The notes under the pieces: model-generated
The model's input: only the letters and a program-made list of their open reading frames with translations
Told to the model about the DNA's origin: nothing
Databases searched by the model: none
Part shown: piece after piece, positions 15,974 to 23,792 of the stretch
Numbering within the stretch: the first letter of the stretch is position 1
Layout: each line of letters opens with the position of its first letter
DNA from: CAZNYG01 sp964577205
Lineage (GTDB): Bacteria; Elusimicrobiota; Endomicrobiia; Endomicrobiales; CAIRNS01
Direction of reading: 5' to 3'
DNA length: 38,504 bases
Assembly: GCA_964577205.1 (NCBI GenBank)
Contig: CAZNYG010000010.1
Location: 1 to 38,504, forward strand
Made by a program: the position numbers and the translations under genes

Positions 15974-16903
15974 ATGGGGAACAAGATACTGGTAGTCGAC
16001 GATTCTCAGTCGTTCCAGGAAACCATCAAAGCGGTGCTTTATCTGGCCGACTTTGACGTCATAACGGCGTCGAACGGCAAAGAGGGGATAGAGCGCATTT
16101 ACCAGGAGGCGCCGGACCTTATCCTCCTGGATTGCATCATGCCGGAAATGGACGGATACGAGGTCGTGAAGGCGATGCGGCAGGACCCGCTGCTTTTCAA
16201 CAAGCCGGTCATAATGCTGACGGGCAAGGACAGCGAGTACGACGAGATCAAGGGACTGGCCCTGGGGATAGACGACTACATCATCAAGCCGTTCAACCCG
16301 TCGGTCCTCATCGCGCGGGTGAAGGCCATCCTCGAGAGAAAGGCGCAGAGCATCAGCGCGAACCCGCTGACGTTCCTGTCGGGCAACGTCGTCATCAAGT
16401 CGGAAACGGAAAAGCGCATCAACGCGGACATCCCGTTCGCTATGATATATATCGATCTGAATAACTTCAAGAGTTTCAACGACCGGTACGGATTCCAGCG
16501 CGGCGACGAGGTCATCAAGAACACCGCCGGCGTTCTCATCCGGGCGGTCCGCGAATGCGGGCAGAAAGGCGATTTTATCGGACACATCGGAGGTGATGAT
16601 TTTATCGTGCTGACCACGCCGGAGCATTACACGGCGATCTGTGAACGGGTCATCAAACTTTTTGACGAGAGTATCCCCGGATACTACGACCCCGAAGATA
16701 AAAAGCAGGGGTACATCGTATCGGTGGACAGGAACAACATGGTCCAGAAATTTCCCATTATGACGATCTCTCTGGCAGTGATCTCAACCGCGCAGACCCG
16801 CATCGAACATTACGGGCGCCTGAGCGAAATAGCGGCCGAACTGAAAAAGGCCGCCAAGAAAGCTGACCACAGCGCGTTCGTCGTGGATAGGCGGAAAAAA
16901 TGA
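15974..16903 (+). CDS. Response regulator with GGDEF-type output (GGDDF), paralogue
   Basis: 309 aa, starting 3 bases after the preceding stop. The architecture matches the protein at 13200: REC with acceptor Asp53 (LLDCIMPEMDG), IIKPF, linker, then the GGDEF-like domain with IDLNNFKSFNDRYGFQRGDE and GGDDF (residues 206-210, base 16589). Long stretches are identical (SFNDRYGFQRGDEVIK, IGGDDFIVLT, YIVSVDRNN), indicating a duplication inside the operon. QKGD replaces the RxxD inhibitory site. The stop overlaps the next start (ATGA). Confidence 0.9.
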   Translation: MGNKILVVDDSQSFQETIKAVLYLADFDVITASNGKEGIERIYQEAPDLILLDCIMPEMDGYEVVKAMRQDPLLFNKPVIMLTGKDSEYDEIKGLALGIDDYIIKPFNPSVLIARVKAILERKAQSISANPLTFLSGNVVIKSETEKRINADIPFAMIYIDLNNFKSFNDRYGFQRGDEVIKNTAGVLIRAVRECGQKGDFIGHIGGDDFIVLTTPEHYTAICERVIKLFDESIPGYYDPEDKKQGYIVSVDRNNMVQKFPIMTISLAVISTAQTRIEHYGRLSEIAAELKKAAKKADHSAFVVDRRKK

Positions 16904-17592
16904 TCTCAAAGAAAATTGTCGTGGTAGATGATGATGAGCACATACGCAACCTGCTTGTAGACCTCCTGGAACGCGAGAATTACATGGTGATCAGCTGCGC
17001 TGATACCGAGGAAGGCTATAAGCGGATCGTCAAGTCTCAGCCGGATCTGGTCATCCTGGACGTGAAAATGCCTCGGATCGGCGGCATCGAGCTGTGCAGG
17101 CTCCTGCGCAACGACGTTCAGACAAAATCGATCCCGGTCATCATGCTGACCGTGGAATCGTCTGAGACCGACAAGGTGATCGGCCTGGAGGTCGGCGCGG
17201 ACGACTACATAACCAAGCCCTTCAGCAACCGCGAGCTGACCGCGCGGGTCAAATCGCTGCTGCGCCGCGTTAACCGTCCCGACGAGGTCGAGCTGCTCAA
17301 GGTGGACGGTCTGGAGATGAACCTTGTCTCGCGCACGGTGACACTGAACAGGAAAGAGGTGCAGCTGCGGCCCAAGGAGTTCGACCTGCTGCAGATGTTC
17401 CTGAAAAAACCCAACGTGGTGCTCAGCCGTGAATACATCCTTGAAGGCGTGTTCGAGTGCCAGGCGGTGCTCACCACGCGCACCATCGACACGCATATCA
17501 AGAACCTGCGCCACGCCCTGGGTTCCTGGGGCAAGCGCGTCGAGACGGTGTTCGGGCGCGGTTTCAAGTTCGTCCCCGACGGAAAGAAATGA
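16900..17592 (+). CDS. OmpR/PhoB-type response regulator
   Basis: 230 aa. REC at 5-120 with DDD, acceptor Asp54 (LVILDVKMPR), MLTVES and Lys in TKPFS. The winged-helix trans_reg_C domain at about 130-226 has LRPKEFDLLQMFLKKPNVVLSR, VLTTRTIDTHIKNLR and VFGRGFKFV. A DNA-binding transcription factor and the only regulator in the operon with a DNA-binding output. It is coupled to the preceding gene by an ATGA overlap. It is probably the transcriptional endpoint of the kinase at 11633; its sites are not identifiable here. Confidence 0.95.
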   Translation: MISKKIVVVDDDEHIRNLLVDLLERENYMVISCADTEEGYKRIVKSQPDLVILDVKMPRIGGIELCRLLRNDVQTKSIPVIMLTVESSETDKVIGLEVGADDYITKPFSNRELTARVKSLLRRVNRPDEVELLKVDGLEMNLVSRTVTLNRKEVQLRPKEFDLLQMFLKKPNVVLSREYILEGVFECQAVLTTRTIDTHIKNLRHALGSWGKRVETVFGRGFKFVPDGKK

Positions 17593-17619
17593 TCCGCCTT
17601 CATCGGATCATTTCTTTCC
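17581..17619 (+). terminator. Perfect 16-bp hairpin ending the signalling operon
   Basis: GGAAAGAAATGATCCG (17581-17596) pairs perfectly with CGGATCATTTCTTTCC (17604-17619) around a 7-base loop. The left arm contains the stop region of the OmpR-type gene, and the right arm ends pyrimidine-rich. Confidence 0.8.
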
Positions 17620-17670
17620 GAAGCCGGCTGAAAACTGACAGCTGAATGCTGATGGCTCAAAAGGTATCCC

Positions 17671-18528
17671 ATGCCTCAGAAAAAGCGTAAGGAAACGAAA
17701 AACAAGCTGCCCGCGAAGGATCGGCCGGGCCCTCAGCCTGCCGTCGCGGAAGCGGCCGCGGACATTGACGAAAAGAAAATGTTCCGCCTTATGAAGCGGG
17801 GCGATGAAAAGGCCCGCGACTTCCTGGTCAACAGGTACGAGGAATGGGTCGTCAACATTGCCCGCAAATATCATTCCTGTTTCCCGAAGATCGAGATATC
17901 CGAGCTGATCGCGGAAGGGAACCGGGGCCTGCTGGACGCCCTGCAGCGGTTTGACGCCGGGCGCAAGGTAAAATTTTCGACGTACGCGTGGTTCTGGATC
18001 GTCAAGAATATCCAGGAATATATCAGCAACGATATCTCGTTCATCGAGATACCGCGCCGCATCCTGGTCGACCTCAAAAAGATAACGGGCAGCATTAACG
18101 ACCAGCTCAGCCGCGGAAGGACGCCGAACCTGGAAAAGATCTCGCAGAAACTTGATATCGATCTTTCCACGGTGCGCGAGATCCTTTCCGACAAGAACAA
18201 CCTGACCAATATGGTCTCCCTCGACCGTTACCTTGACGACGAGGACCGCACGCAGACCATCGCCGACATGCTGGAGGATAAGACCGAAGGCAGCATGCAG
18301 GACATCATGGATTCCGCCGACAGCAAGGTGAACGTGGTCAGCGTCATGGAACGCCTGGAACCCATTGAACGGGCTATCATCCAGATGCGTTTCGGGTTCA
18401 ATGACAACCAGTTCCATTCGCTGAAAGAGGTCGGCAAAAAACTGAAAATAACCCCCTCAAAAGCGAAATCCATGGAAACGATGGCGATCCTCAAACTGAA
18501 GAGGATACTTGCCTCACAGGAGAGCTGA
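17671..18528 (+). CDS. Sigma70-family RNA polymerase sigma factor
   Basis: 285 aa. A basic N-terminal tail is followed by region 2 at about 35-125 (ISELIAEGNRGLLDALQRFD and KFSTYAWFWIVKNIQEYI), region 3 at about 130-200 (EIPRRILVDLKKI, PNLEKISQKLDIDLSTVREIL), and region 4 at about 235-280 (LEPIERAIIQMRFGF and SLKEVGKKLKITPSKAKSMET). No region 1.1 or large non-conserved insert, so it is an alternative (group 2/3) factor, not RpoD. AAAGG precedes ATG 17671. Only 6 bases separate it from the barrel-TPR gene, so it may control its own downstream genes. Confidence 0.93.
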   Translation: MPQKKRKETKNKLPAKDRPGPQPAVAEAAADIDEKKMFRLMKRGDEKARDFLVNRYEEWVVNIARKYHSCFPKIEISELIAEGNRGLLDALQRFDAGRKVKFSTYAWFWIVKNIQEYISNDISFIEIPRRILVDLKKITGSINDQLSRGRTPNLEKISQKLDIDLSTVREILSDKNNLTNMVSLDRYLDDEDRTQTIADMLEDKTEGSMQDIMDSADSKVNVVSVMERLEPIERAIIQMRFGFNDNQFHSLKEVGKKLKITPSKAKSMETMAILKLKRILASQES

Positions 18529-18534
18529 AACACC

Positions 18535-20685
18535 ATGTCCAGACGTTATATGCCGGGAATTCTCTTTCTACTGCTGGCGGCGGCCGGGGCGGCCAGGGCT
18601 TATGCCGCAGCCGGAAGCGCGGCTGAAACATTCTTTTCGATCGTCCCCGATCCGGTAGCAGCCGCGATGGGCGGGGCTTTCATGTCCCAGTCTGGCGACA
18701 ATCCTTCGGCTGCCGCCGCCAACCCGGCAAGTTTGAACGGGATCAGCCGTCCGACGCTCGCTTTCGACTATCTTACGCTCCCCTCGGGCACGCGGTACAA
18801 TTTTACCGGCCTTGCCATCCCCGGCAATACCGGTATCATAGGCATATCGGGGATTTTCCTGCCATACGGCACAATGGACGGTTACGACAAGAGCGGCAAT
18901 CCCCTGAATCTGGCGGAAAGCTACGATACGGCTCTGATGCTCAGCTACGCGCTGCCGGTCAAAAGATCCATCCCGGTGTACAGAGAATACGGCGCCGTCG
19001 GCGTGAACTTCAAGCTGCTGCACAGCAAACTTGCCGACTATTCCGCGGAGGCGGTCGCGGTCGATATCGGCGCCCTGTATAACATTCCTTTCATTTCCGG
19101 CCTGAGAGCCGGCGCCGCGTACCGGAATATCGGTTCTTCGGTAAAATATATTTCCGTAAACAATCCCCTTCCAAGGGCGGTAGCGGCCGGTATAGGCTAC
19201 GCGAATGCTTCCCTGATGGACATGCAGGCCACGGTGGACTACGTTTCGCCTGAACACAGCCCCGGGTCGGTATCCGCCGGCATCAGTTTGTCCCCGATAT
19301 ATTTCGTCGACCTCCGCTGCGGCTGGAAAAGCGCGGCGGATACCCTGGTTTCCGGACTTAGCGCCGGGTTCGGGATAGAACTCGGCAGCTTCGTACTGGA
19401 CTACTCGTTCACTCCGCAATACCATTTTTCGCCTCTGCACCATATAGGCATTTCAGCCGCAGTAGGCAATATATTGAGCGCGAAAACGGCCTCGGATTAC
19501 TATCTGGGCCGGCATTTTCAGGCCGCGAACGCCAACTACCAGAAAAAGGACTTTATTGAGGCGCGCAGCCAGTGCGAAGACATCCTTTCCATTTATCCGG
19601 ATCACCAGCCCACGCAGAAACTGCTGTCAAAGATCATGGACGCGATGGAAAAAGCCGATCGCCTTAAAGAAAAACGCCTTGAGCAGTGGGTTGCGAAAGC
19701 CGAAGCGGCCCTGGACAGGAAAGATGTCGTCACCGCGAACAGGTATTTCGGGGACGTGCTCGAATTCGACCCGGAAAACCCGGCCGCGAGGTCAGGGCTG
19801 GCGAAAACGGCCCAGATGACCGAGGAAGTGCGTAAAGACCGGTTATGGGAAAAGAATGCCGGAAAGATACAGGAATTCTGGAAAAATGGCGTCGCGCTCT
19901 ACCGCAAAGGCGATTACGTGAAGGCCAGGGAAGCGTTCAACGGTATCCTCGCGATAGACCCCGAACATGAAGAAGCAAAGAAGTACGTCGTTGAAACGGA
20001 CAACCAGCTCTCCAAGATAGCAGCCAACGAGATAAACCGTCTTTTTTTCCAGGGTACCGATCTGTATAAGGCAGGCAGATATCCCGAAGCCATCCGGTAC
20101 TTCGAGGCAGTCGTGATCGCCGCTCCGCACCGCCTTGACGCTCAGGAATTCATAACTCAATCCCGCCTGCGCATGGAAGAGATCGATGCATCCACGAAAG
20201 CGGAACGCGTTGCCAAAGACCAGTCCAGGATGAAAAATGACATGGCCGGCGTCTATGAGCAGGCTTTAGACAGTTACGAGCGGGGGAAATATGAGGCGGC
20301 TCTCAGCTATTTTCAAAAGAGCGAAGCGCTTGCCGCCAAATACGAATTCAAAGAATATCTTGATAATTCAAGAAATTACATATCAACTATTAAAAGCGCT
20401 CTTTCAGAACAGCATTACCGCGCCGGTTTTGAAATGGTCCGGAAGAACCGTTTCGAGGCAGCGGCAGCCGAGTATCGGAAAGCGATCCAGTTAAACCCGG
20501 ACAATCAGTCCGCCCGCGTTGAGCTGGATAACCTTAATAAGAACCTGGCGCAGCAATACTTCGAACAAGGCATGGCTTTTTTCACGCGCAGCGAGATGGA
20601 CAAAGCCCGGGAGCTCTTTAAGAGATCGCTTTCTTATCAGCCGGACAAGCAGGAATCATTAAGGGCATTGGAAAGGATCCGGTAG
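18535..20685 (+). CDS. PorV/UPF0164-like outer-membrane barrel fused to TPR repeats
   Basis: 716 aa. Signal peptide (to about residue 25). The N-terminal part (about 30-310) shows the PorV/UPF0164 pattern: ETFFSIVPDPVAAAMGGAF, NPSAAAANPASL, then strand-rich barrel sequence ending near VGNILSAK. From about residue 322 the protein is helical, with six or more TPR-like units (ANYQKKDFIEARSQCEDIL, LYRKGDYVKAREAFNGIL, LYKAGRYPEAIRYFE, SYERGKYEAALSYFQ, RKNRFEAAAAEYRKAI, FFTRSEMDKARELFKRSL). PorV is a type IX secretion shuttle; relatives outside Bacteroidota are of uncertain role. The fusion suggests a periplasmic TPR arm attached to a barrel. Confidence 0.82.
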   Translation: MSRRYMPGILFLLLAAAGAARAYAAAGSAAETFFSIVPDPVAAAMGGAFMSQSGDNPSAAAANPASLNGISRPTLAFDYLTLPSGTRYNFTGLAIPGNTGIIGISGIFLPYGTMDGYDKSGNPLNLAESYDTALMLSYALPVKRSIPVYREYGAVGVNFKLLHSKLADYSAEAVAVDIGALYNIPFISGLRAGAAYRNIGSSVKYISVNNPLPRAVAAGIGYANASLMDMQATVDYVSPEHSPGSVSAGISLSPIYFVDLRCGWKSAADTLVSGLSAGFGIELGSFVLDYSFTPQYHFSPLHHIGISAAVGNILSAKTASDYYLGRHFQAANANYQKKDFIEARSQCEDILSIYPDHQPTQKLLSKIMDAMEKADRLKEKRLEQWVAKAEAALDRKDVVTANRYFGDVLEFDPENPAARSGLAKTAQMTEEVRKDRLWEKNAGKIQEFWKNGVALYRKGDYVKAREAFNGILAIDPEHEEAKKYVVETDNQLSKIAANEINRLFFQGTDLYKAGRYPEAIRYFEAVVIAAPHRLDAQEFITQSRLRMEEIDASTKAERVAKDQSRMKNDMAGVYEQALDSYERGKYEAALSYFQKSEALAAKYEFKEYLDNSRNYISTIKSALSEQHYRAGFEMVRKNRFEAAAAEYRKAIQLNPDNQSARVELDNLNKNLAQQYFEQGMAFFTRSEMDKARELFKRSLSYQPDKQESLRALERIR

Positions 20686-20703
20686 TATCGTCAGGAGGGT
20701 TTC

Positions 20704-21063
20704 ATGAGTAAAAGAACCAAGTTCCTTGGGATCATTTTCGGGCTGCTTGTTATAACGGAAATGGCCGCGTTCGCGGCTGTCAAGGTGTACCCTGTGCCCT
20801 GGGCGCCGGAATCCGGGAAAGACCGTTATGGCGATCTCGCGGCCGGGATAACGTTTGATGGTATCACCGGCCAGGGCGAGATACTGATCTATACGATCAA
20901 TGGAGAACAGGCGAGAAGGATACCCTTCAGCGGCCCGGCAGGCGGCAAAGTACAGTGGAACGGCAGGAACGATGACGGCGCGTATGTTGCCAGCGGCGTA
21001 TATCTCTGGGTCGTAAAATCCGGCGATTCAACTGTGACGGGGAAACTTATCGTAATCCGGTAG
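20704..21063 (+). CDS. Secreted stand-alone FlgD-Ig/T9SS-CTD-like domain protein
   Basis: 119 aa with signal peptide (ending AAFA) and a single Ig-like domain: VKVYPVPWAPESGKD, ILIYTINGEQARRIPF, WNGRNDDGAYVASGVYLWVVKSG, GKLIVIR. This is the pattern of FlgD Ig-like domains and of C-terminal sorting-like domains of type IX cargo. Normally it is the tail of a large secreted protein; here it is nearly the whole mature protein. AGGAGG lies 5 bases before ATG. Its position just after a PorV-like gene is suggestive of a shared secretion or surface role. Confidence 0.8.
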   Translation: MSKRTKFLGIIFGLLVITEMAAFAAVKVYPVPWAPESGKDRYGDLAAGITFDGITGQGEILIYTINGEQARRIPFSGPAGGKVQWNGRNDDGAYVASGVYLWVVKSGDSTVTGKLIVIR

Positions 21064-21079
21064 GACAGGAACTATCCTT

Positions 21080-21523
21080 ATGAAAAAATTCTTGGTGTTT
21101 CTTGTGATCGCGGGCGGGATTTTCGCGGTTTATCGCTGTGCTCCCGTCATCCTTTCCGGGAAAAAAGCTCCCGTCATGCGGAGCGAGGCAAAAACGACCG
21201 TCGATGAAGAGGGGAACGTGAAAACGGCCATTCCAATGGCACAGTTGCCGGAAGCGGAAGAACGGAAGGGCATGGACGTATTGAGCGGGAAGGTGGCTCG
21301 CATCGTCGCTAATCCCGGCGACATTACCGAGCGCGGCATAACGGTCGTTTATGCCGGCGAAGAGCCCGTAGTCATGGCAAATGTCCAATATGTTCATACA
21401 CTGGAGTACTTCTACATGGGGAAAACAGTGGCTCTCGAAGGCAAGTGGCGCAAAGACGCGGTTATTTACGGCAAGCCTTACCGGGCCTTCTGGGTCGAAG
21501 ATATCAAACTTCTGGAGAAATGA
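21080..21523 (+). CDS. Small exported protein of unknown function (possible OB-fold), paralogue 1
   Basis: 147 aa with an N-terminal signal or anchor helix (KKFLVFLVIAGGIFAVY). The C-terminal 80 residues show a short-strand pattern (VLSGKVARIVANPG, PVVMANVQYVHTLEYFYMGKTVALEGKWR, YRAFWVEDIKLL) that parallels the next protein. G-K-x-V-x-x-x-G followed by a strand pair is consistent with a small OB-like barrel, but I do not recognise a named family. Its stop overlaps the start region of the next gene. Confidence 0.65.
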   Translation: MKKFLVFLVIAGGIFAVYRCAPVILSGKKAPVMRSEAKTTVDEEGNVKTAIPMAQLPEAEERKGMDVLSGKVARIVANPGDITERGITVVYAGEEPVVMANVQYVHTLEYFYMGKTVALEGKWRKDAVIYGKPYRAFWVEDIKLLEK

Positions 21524-21528
21524 CCGAC

Positions 21529-21888
21529 ATGAGATCAATAACTAATTTGTGCGCCGCCGCGCTGCTTCTGGGATGTCTCAGCCTGGTATCGGGGTGTAAG
21601 GACAGCAGTATCCCCAACATGAAGGAGCCTGAACGGATCCGCGACATGGCTAAAGTGGTCCTTTCCGGCACGATGGCGAACGACCGTAACCCGGCCACGG
21701 GAATGATCAATGAACCGGTACTGGTCATGGATACCGGAGAAAAATTCGTTCTTTTCAACGCGCCGTACGTCAACACACTAAGGGAACAGATAGGCAAACG
21801 GGTCAAGGTCAGAGGCTCCATGACAGGGCCCACCTCATTCAGGAACTACCGCGGCATAATCATCGATGATATCCTGGAAGTGAAGTAA
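21529..21888 (+). CDS. Small lipoprotein of unknown function (possible OB-fold), paralogue 2
   Basis: 119 aa from ATG 21529 (GGAG 11 bases upstream; an in-frame ATG at 21520 overlaps the preceding stop and is possible). Lipobox LVSGC predicts a lipoprotein. The mature domain (VVLSGTMANDRNP, KFVLFNAPYVNTLREQIGKRVKVRGSM, YRGIIIDDILEV) aligns by eye with the C-terminal half of the preceding protein, so the two are probably a duplicated pair. Function unknown. Confidence 0.7.
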   Translation: MRSITNLCAAALLLGCLSLVSGCKDSSIPNMKEPERIRDMAKVVLSGTMANDRNPATGMINEPVLVMDTGEKFVLFNAPYVNTLREQIGKRVKVRGSMTGPTSFRNYRGIIIDDILEVK

Positions 21889-21912
21889 ATAGTGTAAAAA
21901 AATACCTGGCAG

Positions 21913-21932
21913 GCGCGGGCTTTAGCCCGCGC
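21913..21932. repeat. REP-like palindrome GCGCGGGC-TTTA-GCCCGCGC
   Basis: A perfect 8-bp stem with a TTTA loop. It is followed at 21967-21988 by a 7-bp stem (CCCCTCT / AGAGGGG). Both lie in the 204-base convergent intergenic region and look like dispersed intergenic palindromes. Confidence 0.6.
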
Positions 21933-22036
21933 TGATGGCAGCGCAAAATACAAGAACTCCCCCCAGCCCCTCTTTATACGCAGAGGGGAGAACGACCACT
22001 CTCCTTCTGTCTTTCAATTGATTCATTCATAAAATA

Positions 22037-22075
22037 AAGAAGCCGGCTTCTCTTCAGAAGCCGGCTTCTTTTTAA
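22037..22075. terminator. Bidirectional intrinsic terminator between convergent genes
   Basis: AAGAAGCCGGCTTCT (22037-22051) pairs perfectly with AGAAGCCGGCTTCTT (22056-22070), with A-rich sequence on the left and TTTTT on the right. It serves the plus-strand lipoprotein gene and the minus-strand YD-repeat gene. Confidence 0.92.
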
Positions 22076-22092
22076 ATCGATCAAGCGGGTGT

Positions 22093-23697
22093 TTACTTGA
22101 AGCTCGCGCCCGCGTCAGTGATCTGTTTCCTCAGTCCGAGAAGGATGTTAAGCTCGCGATTGTATTCCTTCTGCGCGGTGTCCCTGGATGTGATAACGCT
22201 GGAAAGGTTTTTAGCTTTTGCCTTGCGCGCTTTGTCCACGTCGCCCGCCAGTTTGTTCAGGTTCTTGCGGATCGTGTTCAGTTTCGCGGTCTGCTCGTCT
22301 TCCTGCTTCTGCAGCGCCGCTATCTGAGCCGGTGTAAGTTTGCCGCTGACGTTCGTGTTACCGGTATTCGTGTTGCCGGTGTTGGTATTGCCCGTATTGG
22401 TGTTACCGGCATTCGTGTTGCCGGTGTTGGTATTGCCCGTATTGGTGTTACCGGTATTCGTGTTGCCGGTGTTGGTATTGCCCGCATTGGTGTTACCGGC
22501 ATTCGTGTTGCCCGTGTTGGTGTTTGCCGTATTGGTGTTCGTTGTGTCCCCTGACGACGTGGTGTCGCTTATCGTTTTTGTGCACATCGGCGTATTCGTG
22601 TTGCCGTTGATGTAGATCGTGTGATCGACCTTCTTCGCGCCGCTGTTGCCGTCGTAGGTCGTCGAAATGAACAGCGAGCAGCCGCCGGGTTTCACCGTGA
22701 CCGAATAATTGCCGAGAGAAACGGAGACATCATGACCGGAGTCGTTGTACTGGTACTCTCCGGTAACGCGTCCCATCGCGTCGGATACTCTGGAAACTCT
22801 GCCGAAAGCGTCAAAGGCTGAGGTTTCAACCAGCTTCCCGGTCTTATCGTAAGACTGGGTGTTGAGCAGCCGGTTGCCTGAATAGTTGTACTTGACAGAA
22901 GTCTGCGTGTTTCCCTGTGTCTCGGATGAGTTGCCGGTACCGGAGGGATTGTAATCCGTATTCTCGGCATGGTCCGGGCGGCCGAACTTGTAGTACAGTT
23001 TTCCGGTCACTCTGCCTTTCTCATCTTTGGTCTCCCTGTATTTGAGGTTTCCGGCGGCATCATACTCGTAGGTGGAACGGGAAGTTGTCTTGTTGCCTTT
23101 TTCGTCGAGGCTGTAGTTCTCTTCCCACTGGGTCCTTCCATTGGCGTCAACGAACACCTTGCTCCTTACGCCCACATATGAGCTGCCCTCGCCCTCAGCT
23201 TTAGTCGGGTCTTTGAAAAGGCCCTTTGTTTCAAGGGTGTAACTTCCGTCGGTGTTGTACTGCGGGTATGAAGTGCAGGTCTGTTTGGATACTCCGGGGC
23301 CCTCAAGGACGACTTCTCTTTTCGTCAGCTTGCCGTTAACCGAGTAGTAATCGGTAATGTTGTTCACGACATCGAAGGTTTTGGCGACAGTTCCGTTCGC
23401 GTTGAACCAGGTAACTTCCTCCACGTTCCACGCGCCGCTGTTCGTGCCGATGGTGCCGCCGACCTGGCCGCTGCCGTAATGGCCGGTGATCTTCATGTTG
23501 GAATAGATGTGAGTGACTTTTGAATTGGCCGGGTCAGTGACGCTCGTAAAAGTCCCTACCGCGCCGAAGTTTGAATAATCATAGACCGCCACGCCCTTGT
23601 CGTCCTGCTTTACCGGCGTGTAAGCGATCGCTGCCGAAACAATCAGCGAAAGCATACCGGCTATCGCTGCCGTTGAGAGAAACCCGTTTTTTTTCAT
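22093..23697 (-). CDS. Secreted YD/Rhs-repeat protein with Asn-Thr-Gly pentapeptide tract
   Basis: 534 aa. Signal peptide MKKNGFLSTAAIAGMLSLIV and following. Residues about 150-330 carry YD/Rhs-like units (YDAAGNLKYRETKDEKGRV, YNYSGNRLLNTQSYDKTGK, FDAFGRVSRVSDAMGRVTG). A tract of NTNTG/NTNAG pentapeptides spans about residues 385-450. The C-terminal 85 residues are predicted coiled coil (AQIAALQKQEDEQTAKLNTI and following). Rhs proteins wrap toxins or mediate surface contact, but no toxin domain is evident here, and the repeat number is low. AAGGAGG precedes the start. Transcribed with or after the next YD gene. Confidence 0.8.
   Translation of the reverse strand: MKKNGFLSTAAIAGMLSLIVSAAIAYTPVKQDDKGVAVYDYSNFGAVGTFTSVTDPANSKVTHIYSNMKITGHYGSGQVGGTIGTNSGAWNVEEVTWFNANGTVAKTFDVVNNITDYYSVNGKLTKREVVLEGPGVSKQTCTSYPQYNTDGSYTLETKGLFKDPTKAEGEGSSYVGVRSKVFVDANGRTQWEENYSLDEKGNKTTSRSTYEYDAAGNLKYRETKDEKGRVTGKLYYKFGRPDHAENTDYNPSGTGNSSETQGNTQTSVKYNYSGNRLLNTQSYDKTGKLVETSAFDAFGRVSRVSDAMGRVTGEYQYNDSGHDVSVSLGNYSVTVKPGGCSLFISTTYDGNSGAKKVDHTIYINGNTNTPMCTKTISDTTSSGDTTNTNTANTNTGNTNAGNTNAGNTNTGNTNTGNTNTGNTNTGNTNAGNTNTGNTNTGNTNTGNTNVSGKLTPAQIAALQKQEDEQTAKLNTIRKNLNKLAGDVDKARKAKAKNLSSVITSRDTAQKEYNRELNILLGLRKQITDAGASFK
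22352..22542. repeat. 15-bp tandem repeats organised in 45-bp higher-order units
   Basis: Inside the minus-strand YD gene. Each 15-bp unit encodes a pentapeptide N-T-N-(T/A)-G. Three slightly different 15-mers recur in order, giving a 45-bp super-unit present about four times. Copies are nearly identical at DNA level, so the array is recently expanded or actively homogenised. Confidence 0.85.
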
Positions 23698-23792
23698 GAC
23701 ACCCTACCTCCTTGGTTAGTCTTACCCTTAGCCGTTTAATATGCTAAATCTTGAAAAAAGCCATGGAACCAACGTGAAATACTTGAAAAATC

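Noticed and set aside
22352..22542. Regularly repeated short units suggesting a CRISPR array
   Set aside because: The units are contiguous without unique spacers and keep a coding frame for a pentapeptide repeat.
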